Assembly: GCA_029224185.1 (NCBI GenBank)
Contig: CM055191.1
Span: forward strand, 20,659,760-20,723,759
Reading direction: 5' to 3'
Source of the DNA: Karalla daura
Lineage: Eukaryota > Chordata > Actinopteri > Chaetodontiformes > Leiognathidae
DNA: 64,000 nt
Of the stretch, positions 47,370-61,499 are shown in pieces. Made by a program: the position numbers and the translations under genes. Numbering within the stretch: position 1 is the stretch's first letter; each line of letters starts with the position of its first letter. The notes beneath the pieces were generated by a model that ran no database searches, was not told the DNA's origin, and was given only the letters and a program-made list of their open reading frames with translations.

Positions 47370-49516
47370 GACATGCAGACCAGAGGAAATTATAGCAAAC
47401 AAGCCGGGTCCTGATGAGGACGCCAGGCAGCCGACTGATAGAAATTACGTCAGTTCTATGGCTGCATTAGATCTGTTCATTAATGGGATTGATCTGATTA
47501 GGATTTCTCCTTTTGCTGTCATTTTGATTTCATTGAGAAAGTATTCACTTTTATCTTCATGTCATTTCTCGCTGCGGCTTGGCGAGGCCCTCTCTGATGT
47601 CTGATCTGGATAACAGCCACATATATAAACCATCCTTCATATCACCACTTACTCTAAAATTAATGAAACACCCAGTGCTTGTTAGCCCCGGTTATTCTTA
47701 ATCAATGGGGCAAAATGCACAGCTTTGTTCCAAAGTTTCGCTTAATTCTGTTTCCAAACCCAAAAGAGGAAAGGCGTGGGAGAGGGTATTCGCGGCAATG
47801 CGTGGCTGAAACTCCGTAAGTGCTGGATGACTAAATGTTTGTCTTCCAGTCAAAAGTAGTAGCTAACGCGTCCCTCGCTGATAAGATGACTGCTGATCAA
47901 TTCCCACTGGTCCAGACAGGCGCTTAAATTAATTAATTAGAGCCTTTGCAGAGCAGTAGCTGGATATGATGCACACTATGCAAGCACTAGAAAAGACAAG
48001 CCGCTGCTTCCTGTGCCCTGTCTGCACGCATCCCATCAACGTCAGCAGATCAGCAGCGTCCTCGCTGGGAAAACAAGCCGGCGCGGAGGGAGAGGGGGGA
48101 AAGAACATGCACCACTCCGCCCACCAAACCCCAGGCTCTGCTTTTTTAAACCCGCGCCTCGGCTCCAACCCGCGCCCCGCCCGCCCGCCTGCCTGCCCGC
48201 CTGCCCGCTGCCGACCCCCCACCCCTCCTCCCTGCGCTACTCATCCACCCTCCACTTGCAACCCTAGGCCATGAGTCCAGGCTGTGCATGACAGCTCGCA
48301 ACATCCCCTGCCACAAATGTTTTCCCAAAGCATCCACTTCCGTGACCCTATCAGCAGATAAAACCTCCCCGCAACCCCTGACGGAGTGCGCCTCTCACTT
48401 TTCCGAATGTGTCAACAATTTCTGGCTGGCTGGCCAGACACTGCATCCTGGCTATGCCTGCTGTGCGTGTGTGCGTGTGTCTGTCTGTGTCTGTGTGTAC
48501 TTGCTCATGTATGTTTGAATATATTTATGTCTCAGTATTTTTTTTTCGTCTTTTTCTACATGAAGCAGGGAAAAAAATGAGGAAAAAAAAAAGAAACGGC
48601 CATGTCATTCTTCCACAACTTAATCAGGAGCTACACACAGGAGAGGGCTGCTGCAGCCCGGACCTCCCTGATCATGTTAATGAGGTCCCCTGGCTATGCA
48701 GTCATTGAAGTATAATTGACTTGTTCGTCTCTTATCTTCCTAATAGACACTCTGACCCAGAGCACGTTTATTTCGCTATGAGAAATGTCAAGAAGGATTG
48801 GAAGTTTCCTCAGCGTGCCCATTAAAACTGAAGGCATGCCACCCTGTCTGCAGCCGGCCTGCGCTGCCATTGGCTCCCCGCCTCATTATGCAGATGCCAA
48901 ATGTAAATAAATGATTTGCAGATCACTGCTGCCCCCACCACTCTGCCCCCCCCCACTCCACACACACCGCCACCACCACCGCCCCCACCGCCTGTACCCT
49001 CTTCCCAAACTGTGGTCCTCTCTGCTCTTCCAGGACTGCAGAAAAGAGGGCAGGAAAGGAGGGAGGAGGAGGGCAGAGGAGAGCAGAAAAGCACACAAAA
49101 CCGTCCATGGGAGCACCATGACGATTTGTCTCTCTGGAGCAAGATAAATAATACATAGGTAGTAATTATAATAAGACATGTCCCCGACTTGAAAACCTGG
49201 CGAAGCGCATTGATGTTGTTACAGCCACGTATGTCTCCTGGCTTTCAGGACCCATCACAATCAAAACGTGGCCACGTGTAATGTGGGGGCAACACTGCGT
49301 CAGCGGACGCCAACCAGCGGCTGCACTCACACGCTTGTGGATCTGAGGGGGAACATCTGTGCACATCAGCAGCCCACACACCGCCTTGCATGTCCACCAC
49401 GTCCGCTTGGGCCCGGACGCAGAAAAAAAAAATTGCAGGGTGCTCAGGGTGCTCGAAATCCTTGTGATGAAACTGAAGGCGTGGTTCTTTTACATCCCTC
49501 TGTCACCAGAACACAC

Positions 49517-49549
<33 letters not shown>

Positions 49550-52500
49550 AAGAGTAGAAGAAAATGAAGGAGTAAGTAAATACTTTGCTTTAAAAATCAA
49601 TTCATATTTAGCTAAATAAGTCATGTCATGGAAAATTACATGTAAACACAATGCAGATAATATTCAGTCAGCTACCTTCTCTATTAAAAAGAACTGTTGT
49701 AACAATCCAAATAAAAGTGTTTAATTGCACGTAATGCAGGACATTAAATTAGCATTTGACACATTGGTTGGCAAATAGAGGACATGCCACAATGTCACTC
49801 AACTGATATCTGACATAATTCAGTTTCATGTGACACCCTCCCATTTGCCAAACTGTTTGGGCTAAAACAGAAATGCATTAGAGAGCACATCTTTATAATG
49901 GTCACGTTCTAAACACTTTTACAGCTCCATTATTATGTACTTATTATAAAATGTGTATATATCACACACATGGACATATAATAGAATGCTATTATAACTT
50001 GGCTTTGTTTATTATGTATTGTGCCAACAATATATCCATTCATTTAGAAAAAGGGATATGATGCAATATGAAACAATAGATCTGCCATTTATACAAAAAC
50101 CCGCTGGAGAGCTTCCTCTCATGTTTTATTCATTCATTTCACTTTTCAGTTCTCTATTCTTTCCCCAGTGTGCTCAAGTTTGTGCTGTGGTTAAATATCC
50201 AAAAAATCTTTTATTTTAATTTCCCTCAACTGCTCAAATCAAATATGGTCAAAATCTGTGGGAAAATACCCCCCGCCCCCCAAAAAATCCTCTTTTAGTT
50301 ATTAAAATCCTGGGTACTGAGGTACACTGATTAGATCCTCTGATTAGATCCTCAGATTTTATTTGGCAAAGGCGTAAAAAATGTTTGAGATTTTCAACAC
50401 GTAACAACCCTAAAAAGCTCAGCGTCATTTATGGGAGCACAATAAGAGCAGAGCTGTCCAGCTCACTTCAGATTGTGTCCAACACTGATCCTTCTGTCAT
50501 TTCTCCTTATTTAGCATGGATTAATGAGATGACTGCATACGCCCCGTGAGCCCCCTGAAATTTTTATTTTCCGATCGGCTTCTGTGTGATCGTGGCACTG
50601 GCTGTGCCTTGACTTGGAGACATCATTATAGTAATTACCACAAGCTCTAGTAGTTGCAGGCAAATAATTCTGCCGGCTCCATTTTTTCTCCCCCCTTTGC
50701 TGCAGCTCGGCAGAGGAGGGGAAATTACATTTTTCACCAAGCCTTTCTGTTGTCTGTATTGTGACAGCGGTCATACTCCATCACATAGGCCCTCTCTCAG
50801 CTATGAGTATCCCACAATCGGAGTAATGGTGATAAAAGAAAAAAAAAAAATCAGAGCAGAGGAAACAGCCTATTTGCTACACAGTGCCGTAGCACCTTTA
50901 GCTCATGAATAGAAGAATAGGTTTAGTTCGGTGACTACCTTTCATTTGCATTCGTCTCGGGGGTGGTTCAGAGATCAGTTTTAATTAAAAGAAACGTGGA
51001 TTCATTAATTTGCAGCATGCAGCGGTTGATTCTGGAATTGAGTTGATTTTTGGAGCTGAAAGCAGCCAGGTGTGCGCCTGGGATGACCAGTGCCTGTTTG
51101 TGCTGTGACCATCGAGTCCCTGTTCAACTGGCAGACAGCCAATTGTGTAAGAAAACGCCTCCGCTGATGTAGAGAGGTTTCCCACAGAAATGTTTCATCG
51201 TTTAGAAATTACCTGTCGAAGCAGAGCGGAACAAACGTCATTTTTTCTGTGTTCTACGGTCCGACCCTGACAGGATCCAAGCCTCCGGGCAGCTGCAGAC
51301 TGTTGGATTGTATTCGTCCCAGACATTTCAAGGTGCTGCATTGTATGCATTAAGATGGAAACTCTATTTATTAATCAATTTCTTCATTGTATAGCCCAGT
51401 AGTTCAAAGTCGTGTGACCTCAAAAGTCCAGCTTTTAGGGGGGAAAAAGTAAGAAAGCCAGTGAATAAAATGAAGAAAATTAATTATTTTCCATCCAAGT
51501 GGCACTGAATTTAAATGCAATATGGTGCTTATTTTCCTCGTTCTACTTCAAGTTTGCGTTCATCTGCTTTGGACTCGACGTCTCCCCATTTCAGTGACCA
51601 GCATTATTGAAACCAATTGTTTTGCATGTAAAAACAAACACAATTAGCATATCTTTTTATCTTTGAAATGATTTTTGATTAAGCACTAAAAACTGCACTT
51701 TGTCACTGCTCTGAAGTGTGCTCGAGCGTTAGCTTGTGTGCAACATTTCTGAAGTGCCATTGTCGTTCCTGGCGTGTTGTGTGTCACGCTAACTCGGCAA
51801 CAATTAAGCGGCATGCAATTAATGCAAAACAGATAAAGGCGGACTGGTGAAAAGAAAGGCAGGAAGAAAGCGTAAACAATGGAGGGATAATGTCCATTGA
51901 AAAAACACATTATATGGAGCTGAATATCAGCAACCAACACACACACAAACGTTAACTTGGGGAGGGACTTCAGCGTGTGCAATGTATCAGCAACAGAACG
52001 GTCTGATGGTCTGTCCCCCCAAATGTCCAGGGCGGGAGCCTGTTTGTTAAACCCAACAGTAATTTTGGAGCGAGAGCCAGATCATTTTTCCACTCTGTAA
52101 TTAGCTATTCAAGCCAAGGCCGAGCTGGTCATTCTCTTCATCTCCTGTTCTAATTAGCCCAAATTGAACAATTTGTTTCTCCATTCAAACCCTGAATTAT
52201 CCCCTAATCTAACACTCGTTTATGCTCAGGCCGGTGACAGCGAGTGACACTGACAGACGTCTTGCTGCGGCTCCTCCGAACACATGAGTGAACAAAAAGT
52301 CGGCGTCAGAGTAGAGCCGCTTCAATTAAGAGTCAAAGGTGGCGTGTGCAGCAGCTCTCTTTTACTCCAACCACATTCCCTGTCAAATAAAAGTCACTGG
52401 CATAGCCTTGCCTCAGTCGGGTACTTCAAAATAAATGTGAAAAACTCATACTGCCCACTAACTCTAGTCTGTACATTCACAAATATGTAAAATGCAAGGA

Positions 52501-52555
52501 TAAATGAGCCCTGCAAGCTCTTAAACTATACATTCACCAAGTTCAGTAATTAGTT
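47370..52555. other. Gene-poor region, partly CNE-like
   Basis: No supported exon. Includes the tandem homeodomain-core palindrome TTAATTAATTAG (47929-47940), a GC-rich pyrimidine stretch (48160-48260), an AAT repeat (49517-49545), and an ordered AT-rich stretch at 52080-52220 with GTAATTAGC and CTAATTAGCCC. Function unknown. Confidence 0.4.
49517..49545. repeat. (AAT)n microsatellite
   Basis: About nine AAT units. Confidence 0.9.
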
Positions 52556-52843
<288 letters not shown>

Positions 52844-52859
52844 ATAGTCTCGCGTTCCC

Positions 52860-53688
52860 CGGATTGTCCCAACCTGTTTCTAGTATATCTTTCCACCACT
52901 CAGCATCATTCCCACCTATGTCTTCCTGGTGATCCTGGTGAGTTCAAATGTGTATTTCAGTCCTGTCTTCAGCTATTATTCCCTGTTTTCTGTGTGCCTT
53001 TGTCCCCACATCCCTGCATCCCTGCATGTCCCTGTTTTGTTTTATCACTCTTTTGTTGAACCTTTCATTTCTAGTTTCAGTCCTGAGTCTTGTTGGATAT
53101 CTGTTTGTCCCCTGCTCCTTTTCTTTTGCTCTTCTTGTTATCAGATTTGGACATGCGCTGTTTCACTTTAGGTCCACTAATAAAAAAAAACATTAAGATC
53201 TCTCAGTTCTTCACAAATGTGCCTGCAGACCTGAGATAAGCACTGAGAGGAGAAACTGGGAGGTCTAAGAACTAATTCTACCCTGACTGAAAGCACATGG
53301 AAATGGAAATGTAGAAAAAGAGGCAACGAGAAAAATTCCCTGAATAGGGACATTAATGTTGGGGGAAAAATTGTTCATATCTTCCAAAATTGCAAAGTCA
53401 AAAAGTGGTCAAAACTAACCACATAATTATCAGTCACAGGTGAAGATTACATCACATTATAGATGTTATGTTGCATGGGATTTATCCAACAAAAATCCAA
53501 ACCCTGACGTGTGTGACACAGTGACCTTTGGCCTTTCATTGATAACCACACTGGTGTTGGTAATCTCTGCTCGAACCCTCTGCAAGTGCTTCTGTGTGAG
53601 GAGTGTGTTTGTTTCTTTTTGTGCATCTGTGTTAGTGTGTTTCATTTGTGTATGAATAGATTATGAATGTGAGGTTGCACGTGTCCTT

Positions 53689-53755
<67 letters not shown>

Positions 53756-56700
53756 TGCCCGTGTGTGAGCGGCAGCGTGTGTTGAACATGTGCTGGCGTT
53801 CTCAGAGGAACAGCAGGGCTCTAATAAGGACTAGTCCTGGATGGCAGCTGGTAAACTCTGTTCTCAGAATAGGTGTCCTTTATTCCGACACAAAGGAATG
53901 CAAATTAGTCCCAGTGCCGAGTGGACACTGAGAACAGATCCACATGGCACACACACTCACTCTGAAACGTGCATTGAGAGTTGCACCGCAATGCAACTTC
54001 CCTCAATCAAAAGAGAAACAAGCAGGACGAATGACAAGGCCCACCCGCACAGCTGTTTTTTGTGTGTGGGTGTGTGTGTGAGTCAGAGCACGTGCGGTCA
54101 CCCGGTCATTTTTCTGCTATAACAAAAAAAAAGAAGAACTCCAAGAGAAATCTCAAAAACTCACGACCCGACAGCTCGTTCTACAGGTTTGCATAAATTA
54201 TCTGGACTCCCAAAACCATCACCTGATTCCTAAACCTGACACCTGGAAACTGGATCATTTTGATCACTAAGGTGTCTCCTCAGGACATGATTTATTTTCC
54301 ATAACATGAGCAACACACCTCACCAGAGAGCGAAGTATCTGCGCATCTGCTTGCTCTTGTGGGTTCCTCTCTTCAGCTTTTTGCTTTTAGCTTTTAGCTC
54401 AGCGGCTCTCACATGGCAGATGAATATCTTTTACTGATTCAAAGAATACAGCCGTGCTGCTTCAGCTCTATTGTCAAGTTCATATAAATATCAAGGGTGC
54501 CACTTTCTCAGCAGGTGATATTATTCAAAAGGCATTCAAAATGTTCCCCTTTATCTCATTAGAATTTTTCTCACTCAATTGATTTTATAAACATGAACAC
54601 AGCTAACAGCACGTTAAGAACTGCAGGCTTTGAAAACAAGTTGATTGGTTGTAGGAGAATTCATAGATACCTGTTGGCATGGGAACAAATGAGCTCTTGA
54701 CAAGACGCATGTTTTAGTGTACAGTACATAAGCTCGTATGTGCACTTCAGGGTTTATAAAGATGTGTCTTGGCATTTTCCATTTTCCCAACCAAGTGTGT
54801 GCGTAATTGAAATGTTTTCCGCATTATGTGAAATTGCACTCATGAAAGTACTTGAGTGCAGTAGACAGCACGATCACAGAATGCTGTGGTTTAGTATTTT
54901 AGCTCTGCAGAGCTCAAATTTTAATTAAAAAGTCACAACATTATTGTTTGGTTCACTCTCACCACTACAGTATTGTATGCTAGTTGTCCATTTCCCATCA
55001 GACCAACAGATACAGTTTAAGTCTAGCCACGCACATCCAAGAATCCTCATGAAGACTTCAGTCTTCAGTTTTAATCTGGCTATGCTCTGATTATTACCAT
55101 GTTTTGCTTATACTTTAACGTTTCTAGCAAAACAAACATGACATCAGAAAGAGATGCTGTATAAAACATGGAAATCCCTTAGTCTGTAACCACCTGTTTG
55201 GAACCTTTCAGAAATAGGCAGGATCATTGCTAACAGGCAGTTGCTGACAGGCAAGGAGGCGAGGTTCAACAATGCAAAACATAATGTCATGATAGACTGG
55301 AATTAAATAGAGTTGCATTCTATTTTCATCCAGCATCACATTTCATCCAGCATCACAGTTTTTTCCTTTTCTTTTCTTTTCTATCTTTTCTCGTTTTGTC
55401 TTTTTGGTCAGGGTTGTAAGAACACTGAACTCAACCGGTAATTACCTAGTGGAAGTAGAATAGCACTTAGCAGAGCATAAACCTCCATCAAGGCCAAAAA
55501 ATTCTCCACACACCTGTCAGGCTGTGGCACGAACACGCACAAAGCAGAGACAAATGAACAGTTTTTACACACATGTTACATGCTCACTCAATGCTACAGC
55601 ATGAGACAATGCTGTCGTTGTTACATACTGTGCTCGCCCCAAGCATCTGTCTGTCTTTGAGCTTTGTCAACAATGGAGTCAACAACAGTCTGTTCCTGCT
55701 TCAGCTTTACCTGTAAATTGTGTTATTTTATCTCCCGTACTTAAACCAACTCAAGTGTGTCTTATTTCTCCAGTGTTAAGTGGCTGATTGATGCAATAAG
55801 TCAACACACAGAGTTGGAGGAAGTAAAATGGTGACAGGAGATGTAGCACAGACTACTCCAAGTTCAAAATAAGAACACAAACAACTTTTTTTTTAAAACA
55901 TCTTCCAGTTGTGTGTGTGACGCTCAATGTTTTGTGTTTGTGCTCTGTGATGGAGTGGTGAACTGTCCAGGATGTATTCTCTGCCTTCAAAACTTAAGAT
56001 TGTTAACAATCTTTCACCGTGTCACATCACACATTATTTATTATCATCTTGCATACTAATAAAAGTGACAACCTCAAAAAAAAAATACAATCATCTCGCA
56101 TCACTGACAAAGTGAGAATGAACTGCAGCCTCACCTCCGATGTACAGATTATTTTAGAGGATTTTTTCTTTCTTGGGAATAACCTGTGAGTCCTTTTGGC
56201 CGATGTGGAAAAAGATACTGAATAGCAGTCAAAGCATTTCTGTAATTTTGGTCTCTAGGTGAGAGCTACCATTTTTAGGTGTCATGAAGCAGTAAAGGAA
56301 GACCGTGATAGGTATTTGCAGCATGGTGCCATATAGAAAATGATTCCAGCGTCCTGAGAATAGCGTGAATAGATCCAACTGTCAGATGCAGCAGTGACGG
56401 TGACCCAGTGCGAGGCCAGTCAGACATCAAAGGGTGCCAGCTGTTTTCTCAAATCGAGGGGGGGGTTGGAGGAGACGAACGAGTAGTGCTGAAGAGGAAG
56501 ATTGAGATGACACGTCGGATCTCCAGGAGTGTCACTTTGTGTAATAGGTGAGTGGCGGGTATTCATCTGCCTTGAGAGAGAGAGAGAGAAAGAGGGGAGG
56601 GAGGGGGCACTCAATATGGACTTCAATGAGACTTCAGTAATTACTTATTGCTGCACATATGGATGAGATGGGCGATGAGAGGACTTGAGGCGAGCGCAGC

Positions 56701-57120
56701 TCTTCCTCCATCTGAAAACCACCTCCGGGGTGACTTCAAGAACATCCCTGTAATGCTCCAAGACAAAAGTCTCATTACAGGTAATTATGGACTGCCTATA
56801 TCGGTACCACCCCCTCCTCCCCTCTCCTTTTGGGCAAAAGCCCTCTGCCTCACCCTTACTACTTTTATTCTCTCATTCAACCAGAGCAGTAGCCTGGGAG
56901 AGGGAAGCAGGAATAGAGCCGGGGGAGGGGATGAGGCTATTACCTGGGAGCAGACAGTGATCATGGCCGCTGACGCTTTACTGCACTTCCATTCATGTGG
57001 AGTGGCTCACTTGTGGGCAGCAATTATGGACCAAATGATCCAAACTGGGCCTTGTGATGATGTAGCCGGACTGGCTGAGTGACTGGCTCCACTGCCTATA
57101 CTTGTGTTTAACGCATTGTA
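52860..57120. other. Gene-poor intergenic region
   Basis: No supported exon. Contains the TG repeat at 53690, short CTTTT runs (55361-55385) and a GA repeat near 56573-56588. A 144-codon open frame at 56648-57082 has no recognisable domain. Confidence 0.5.
53690..53753. repeat. (GT)32 microsatellite
   Basis: 64 bases of uninterrupted GT. Confidence 0.95.
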
Positions 57121-57122
57121 CT

Positions 57123-57158
57123 GTGTGTGTTTGTGTGTGTGTGCGCGCATGTGTGTTT

Positions 57159-57198
<40 letters not shown>

Positions 57199-57261
57199 AC
57201 ATGTGTGCTTGAGTGTGTGTGTGTGTGCGCGCACATGTGTGTTTGAAGGTGTGTGTGTGTG
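57123..57261. repeat. Compound (TG)n array with GCGC interruptions
   Basis: Several TG runs separated by GCGCGCATG, GCACATG and TTTGAG or TTGAG phrases that recur, suggesting expansion of a compound unit. Confidence 0.9.
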
Positions 57262-57269
57262 CACTCTGC

Positions 57270-60200
57270 ATCTACTCCAGTCTGTTCAGGTTAGAAAGGA
57301 TATTCGGGGAAAGCAATGAGAGAGCTCAAAAGAAGAACAAGAATAATTCATTAAAATTAATCATTTCCCATCAATGGAAAGGTTTGAGAGGGTTTGTATC
57401 CAATTTTGAGAAGCTCTAAACACCAAAAAAAAAGAGCCACTTAACCCCAGGGAGCCCAGAATAGAATGAGCTGGGACCTCCACAGTATTCCAAATTGCGC
57501 AGGTAGAAACAGGCAAACCAAGCCAATAAAGTAAAGTTAGCAATGTGGCGTTTATTGAGTGATGTGGTATACATGAAGTATGTCAAAGCTACTATATACA
57601 TTTTTGATTTTTGATTTGGCTAAAATAATTTTGATTTCAGAATTGGCTAAAATATTTTTTTCCAGTGTTTCAATCTTATATTTGTATTCTAAGCTGAGGT
57701 TCTTACCAAGATGTTTCAATGCTGACGATTATAAAATCTGTCAAATACTCACAGATTGTTTTGTTTCTGGCAAAAAAACCCACATAAAAGCAGCAGACTC
57801 ACACCAAAGGGCAGCATTGGTATTTCCCTTCTACAAGCCACACTGGCCAAACCTGAACATGTCCTGTTCACATCCCTGCAGCACGGCCTGCTCCTCTCTC
57901 ACCATGAGCTCGCCAGTGTGGAGCTGGTGCAACAGGCAGGGCTGTCACCCACAGATCAGTGGCAACAATAGTGCCTTCTTCAGCCGGCTTTGAATATGTC
58001 ACTGTGGGAACAGCATAATCAACCCCGTGTCACCACCAGCTGCTCCATCCAGGACACATTAGAATAAACAACGGGCCAGGAAGACGCGGAGGTATAAAGA
58101 GAGTAGACAAGTGGGCCGGAGAGAAAGCAATACACTTGTCTTGTCCGCTTCCAATGGAAAGATGATATTGTTCTGGGTTATTTGGCCCTGTATCAAAACT
58201 GTGCTCCATCTGTGGCCGCTGGTGAATGAAGGAGGCATGAAGTACAACTTGAGCCAGCAAATGAAGTGAAGAGAAGCATGATGAACCCCGTCATTTTTGA
58301 TTTGTGGTGCACCACGGCCTTTAGCAGAGGATACTGCTCATGCTATGTTCAGGGACAACCCTTATTCTGTTTTTCTGAGTCCCCCTGTAAAGCTCAAGCG
58401 CTTGGCGCCTTATGTTAGTGGAGGTTTTCCGTCACACAGCCGTCCTCACTGGTGGTTGAGTTTCTTGGTGCACATACATGTGTGCAAGCAGTTTGGTTAG
58501 TAGAACAGCAAAACATTTACCAGTATCTCCTTGGAATATAATGAAGACGGCAAAGGAAAGATGGGTAAAAACAGTATTCCAAGCACCATGACCACAAGAG
58601 CTGCCATTGTTCTTTATTATGAAAGATTTCTGGCAGGGATATGTTTCGCAACAATGGGATGTCCTTGGAAAACTCAGGCAGAATATGAATGGAGGTTTTG
58701 TCGTCATGCTTAACAAAGGACCAGTTCTACCTGTGCAGAAGAGGCTATGCTTCCAATTTCTCTTCGGTCACACACAGGTCACCCTCAAGGCAAAAGTATA
58801 GCTCCAAGACACCCACCACGTACCAACCCCCAGAGAGGAAATACATAATGCCTCCAAATATTAAAATGTGCTGAAGTCACTGTGAATAAATATCAAGGAA
58901 GTAAAATTTCCCATATAAGACCAATTACATTGGATATAGGTTGTGCAACGCATATATCACACCCCATTCATCCACACTGAAGTGCCCTCTCACTAGCCAG
59001 GATCTCTTCTCATCTCTTGTACCTGTGAATTATACAAAATGATGCATTCGCCATTGATTTTATCAGTCCACTGTAGTTGCTAGTAATCCCATTATAACAT
59101 GTCTGTTAGTACAATAGCCAGATATGGCCTGAATAAAGGAAGCCTTTCTCTGCCTTGTCAAAGGTAGGCTGTCTTCCAAATTACTTCTTTAGAAGTTAAA
59201 AGCCTCACTGCCTAATCAGTCTATTATACAAGACTAATAGATGACCAGTAATTGCAACTAATAACTTGTTACTCATCTACACAAATATTCTAATAGCTTG
59301 TATTTAGAAGCCATTTTTTTCAATGGACATAGTAAGAAGGAGGAGAGGGGGGGGCTCCTATTCACAAGCCAGACAGACAGCAACACAAAGAAATACTCCC
59401 ACAAAGGAAGCTGAGAAAGCAACCTGTAGCATGTTTTTTCTTCTTGTAGCTGGATTAATACCTAACCTTATTCATGAGGATGTGAAACCTCAGCTTCGTC
59501 TTCGTCTCCGGAGAAGTCTAGCAGCAGGGCTTTGTTCAGTGCCTGGGCCCCTTTTGAGAGAGATGGTGCAGGGAATTATAGATAATGTCCTCCATCCTCT
59601 CCCCCTGCTAGCCTGCTAGGCCTCAGACACAGAGCTCAGTGGGGACCAGAGAGGTGGACACACTGTACATGATTTGAGCTACAGCAGCCATTGTAGTCCC
59701 GACAGGGCTCACAGGTGGAAACGCATTCAGTCACAGCCAGGCAGTGAGGAATTACCTACATGACAAAATAATAAAGGCTGCACAGAACACAGTGCCCATG
59801 TTTGTTTTTCTACGCCATCCATTATGATGGGACGATTATTTTATGAGCCATAAAATGTCACATTGCGGCATGTCACACAACGTGGTGATAATGATGAATT
59901 AAGTTCAGTGTACTTTAAGGAAAACCTCCTCAAACACATGTAAAATTATTTATAAGCAGAAATTAAATTGGGCCGGAGCCCTCTGGAGCTCTAGCTCCAC
60001 CTCCTCGCCTTGTCTCAGGTCCCTCTGCTCCAGTGTCTCATTGTAATCAATTGTAATCAACTTTTTAAAATCATTAATTTGATAAAACATGTGTCAAAAT
60101 ATGTATCAAGCTGATGGTGCAATATGCAGATCATAGGAAATATCTATATTTTGGGATATAATGGCCATTACGTGAAGAAGCGCTCCCTCTCCTTACAAAA

Positions 60201-61468
60201 GCCAATTTAACCACAGTTTACAAGGTTTGCAGATATAGAAAACAAGGAATCCTGCTTTTCAAGGGTACATTAGCATTAGTTAGCGACTACACAACAGACA
60301 CCTTGCCCTCATGGTGAAATTTGGCAGTGGTACACAACATAAAAAAAAACCAACAATGTGCACCAGAAATTCCATTGCTTCTCTTTTAGCTGCTGCAGCT
60401 GCTGTAGCCTGCATGGCTGGGTCCCATGATGAATGAGAATAGCCAGGGAGACCATTGGTAAACAACTCTGCTGGTTGCCTACTGGTCACTTCACATTACT
60501 GGCCACGCTTCATTTTTTTATCATGTCTAAAAATAATCCTTTAACTTGTAACTAATCAATGTGTCCCAGTGCTGCTTTAGGTGTTAGCACTCATGGATTC
60601 AAAGTTTCAGATTTAACACACATCATGGTAAGCATCATGGTAAGCATGGTAAGCATTATGTAAACATAGTTTGAAGTGAATCTACACTTGGGAGGAAGCA
60701 TCATTAACAAATATGTTTATTGACCACAGAGCATTGAGGACTGAATGGGCAGAGTACAATGGCAGTAGTTAAAGGGGCAGGACACACAAAAACCCACTGG
60801 GAGTATACAGCCCCCGCTGATCAATGACCTCATCCAGAGTCAGTTTCTCTTTCAAAGGCGGCGAGACCAAAGAGCAGTGAGGCCTTTTCAGGCCTGCAGA
60901 TAACAAACCAACACCAGACACCCAATAAAGAGACTTCCACTTCATTTAAAAGCAATTAATATTCTTGGCCGGCCGGCGTGATCCCTTTGGTGTGGCAGGT
61001 CTGTACACGCCCCCTGCACTGTAATGGAGTTGACTGGTTAACTTTGAGTCTGTGGCCACAGTGTTGGCTGCCTGGGTGAGAGCACTGATGCACAGTGGGA
61101 CACAGTGTTTAGATCAGAGTGAATGGACCTGTCTCACACCCCACTGCACCCCAAAAGAGCCTCCTCTTCACCATCTCTTTCTCTATATACGTGTCTCGCT
61201 CTCTCTGTCTCTCCCTCTTTCCCGTCCTCTTTCTCTCCTCTGCGTCCTCTAGGAGTCTATCTTGGCTTTTGTCTCCTTTTTTCGTGCCTTTCTTTCCTTT
61301 TTTAAGTTCTCTTCTTCGGTCAGTGTGAATAAGCTTTCAATAGGAGCAAGGGTTTAAATAGTTAGCCTTTGTAATGTTTGGTAATGATTGTTCTACCAAG
61401 GATGTGAAAGACAGGCAAAGAAGAAAAAATATTTAGTTTCTTTAAAACAGACACACACACACACACAG

Positions 61469-61499
<31 letters not shown>

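Noticed and set aside
48870..49180. Overlapping proline-, glycine- or arginine-rich open frames on both strands
   Set aside because: They follow from a CCNCC-rich, purine/pyrimidine-skewed stretch; being open on both strands is a composition effect.
56648..57082. 144-codon open frame, + strand
   Set aside because: The translation has no recognisable domain, no plausible splice context and crosses low-complexity CCCCCTCC sequence; a chance open frame is more likely.
59323..59619. 98-codon frame with a hydrophobic middle (MFFLLVAGLIPNLI) resembling a signal peptide
   Set aside because: Short, isolated, no family resemblance or splice continuation.
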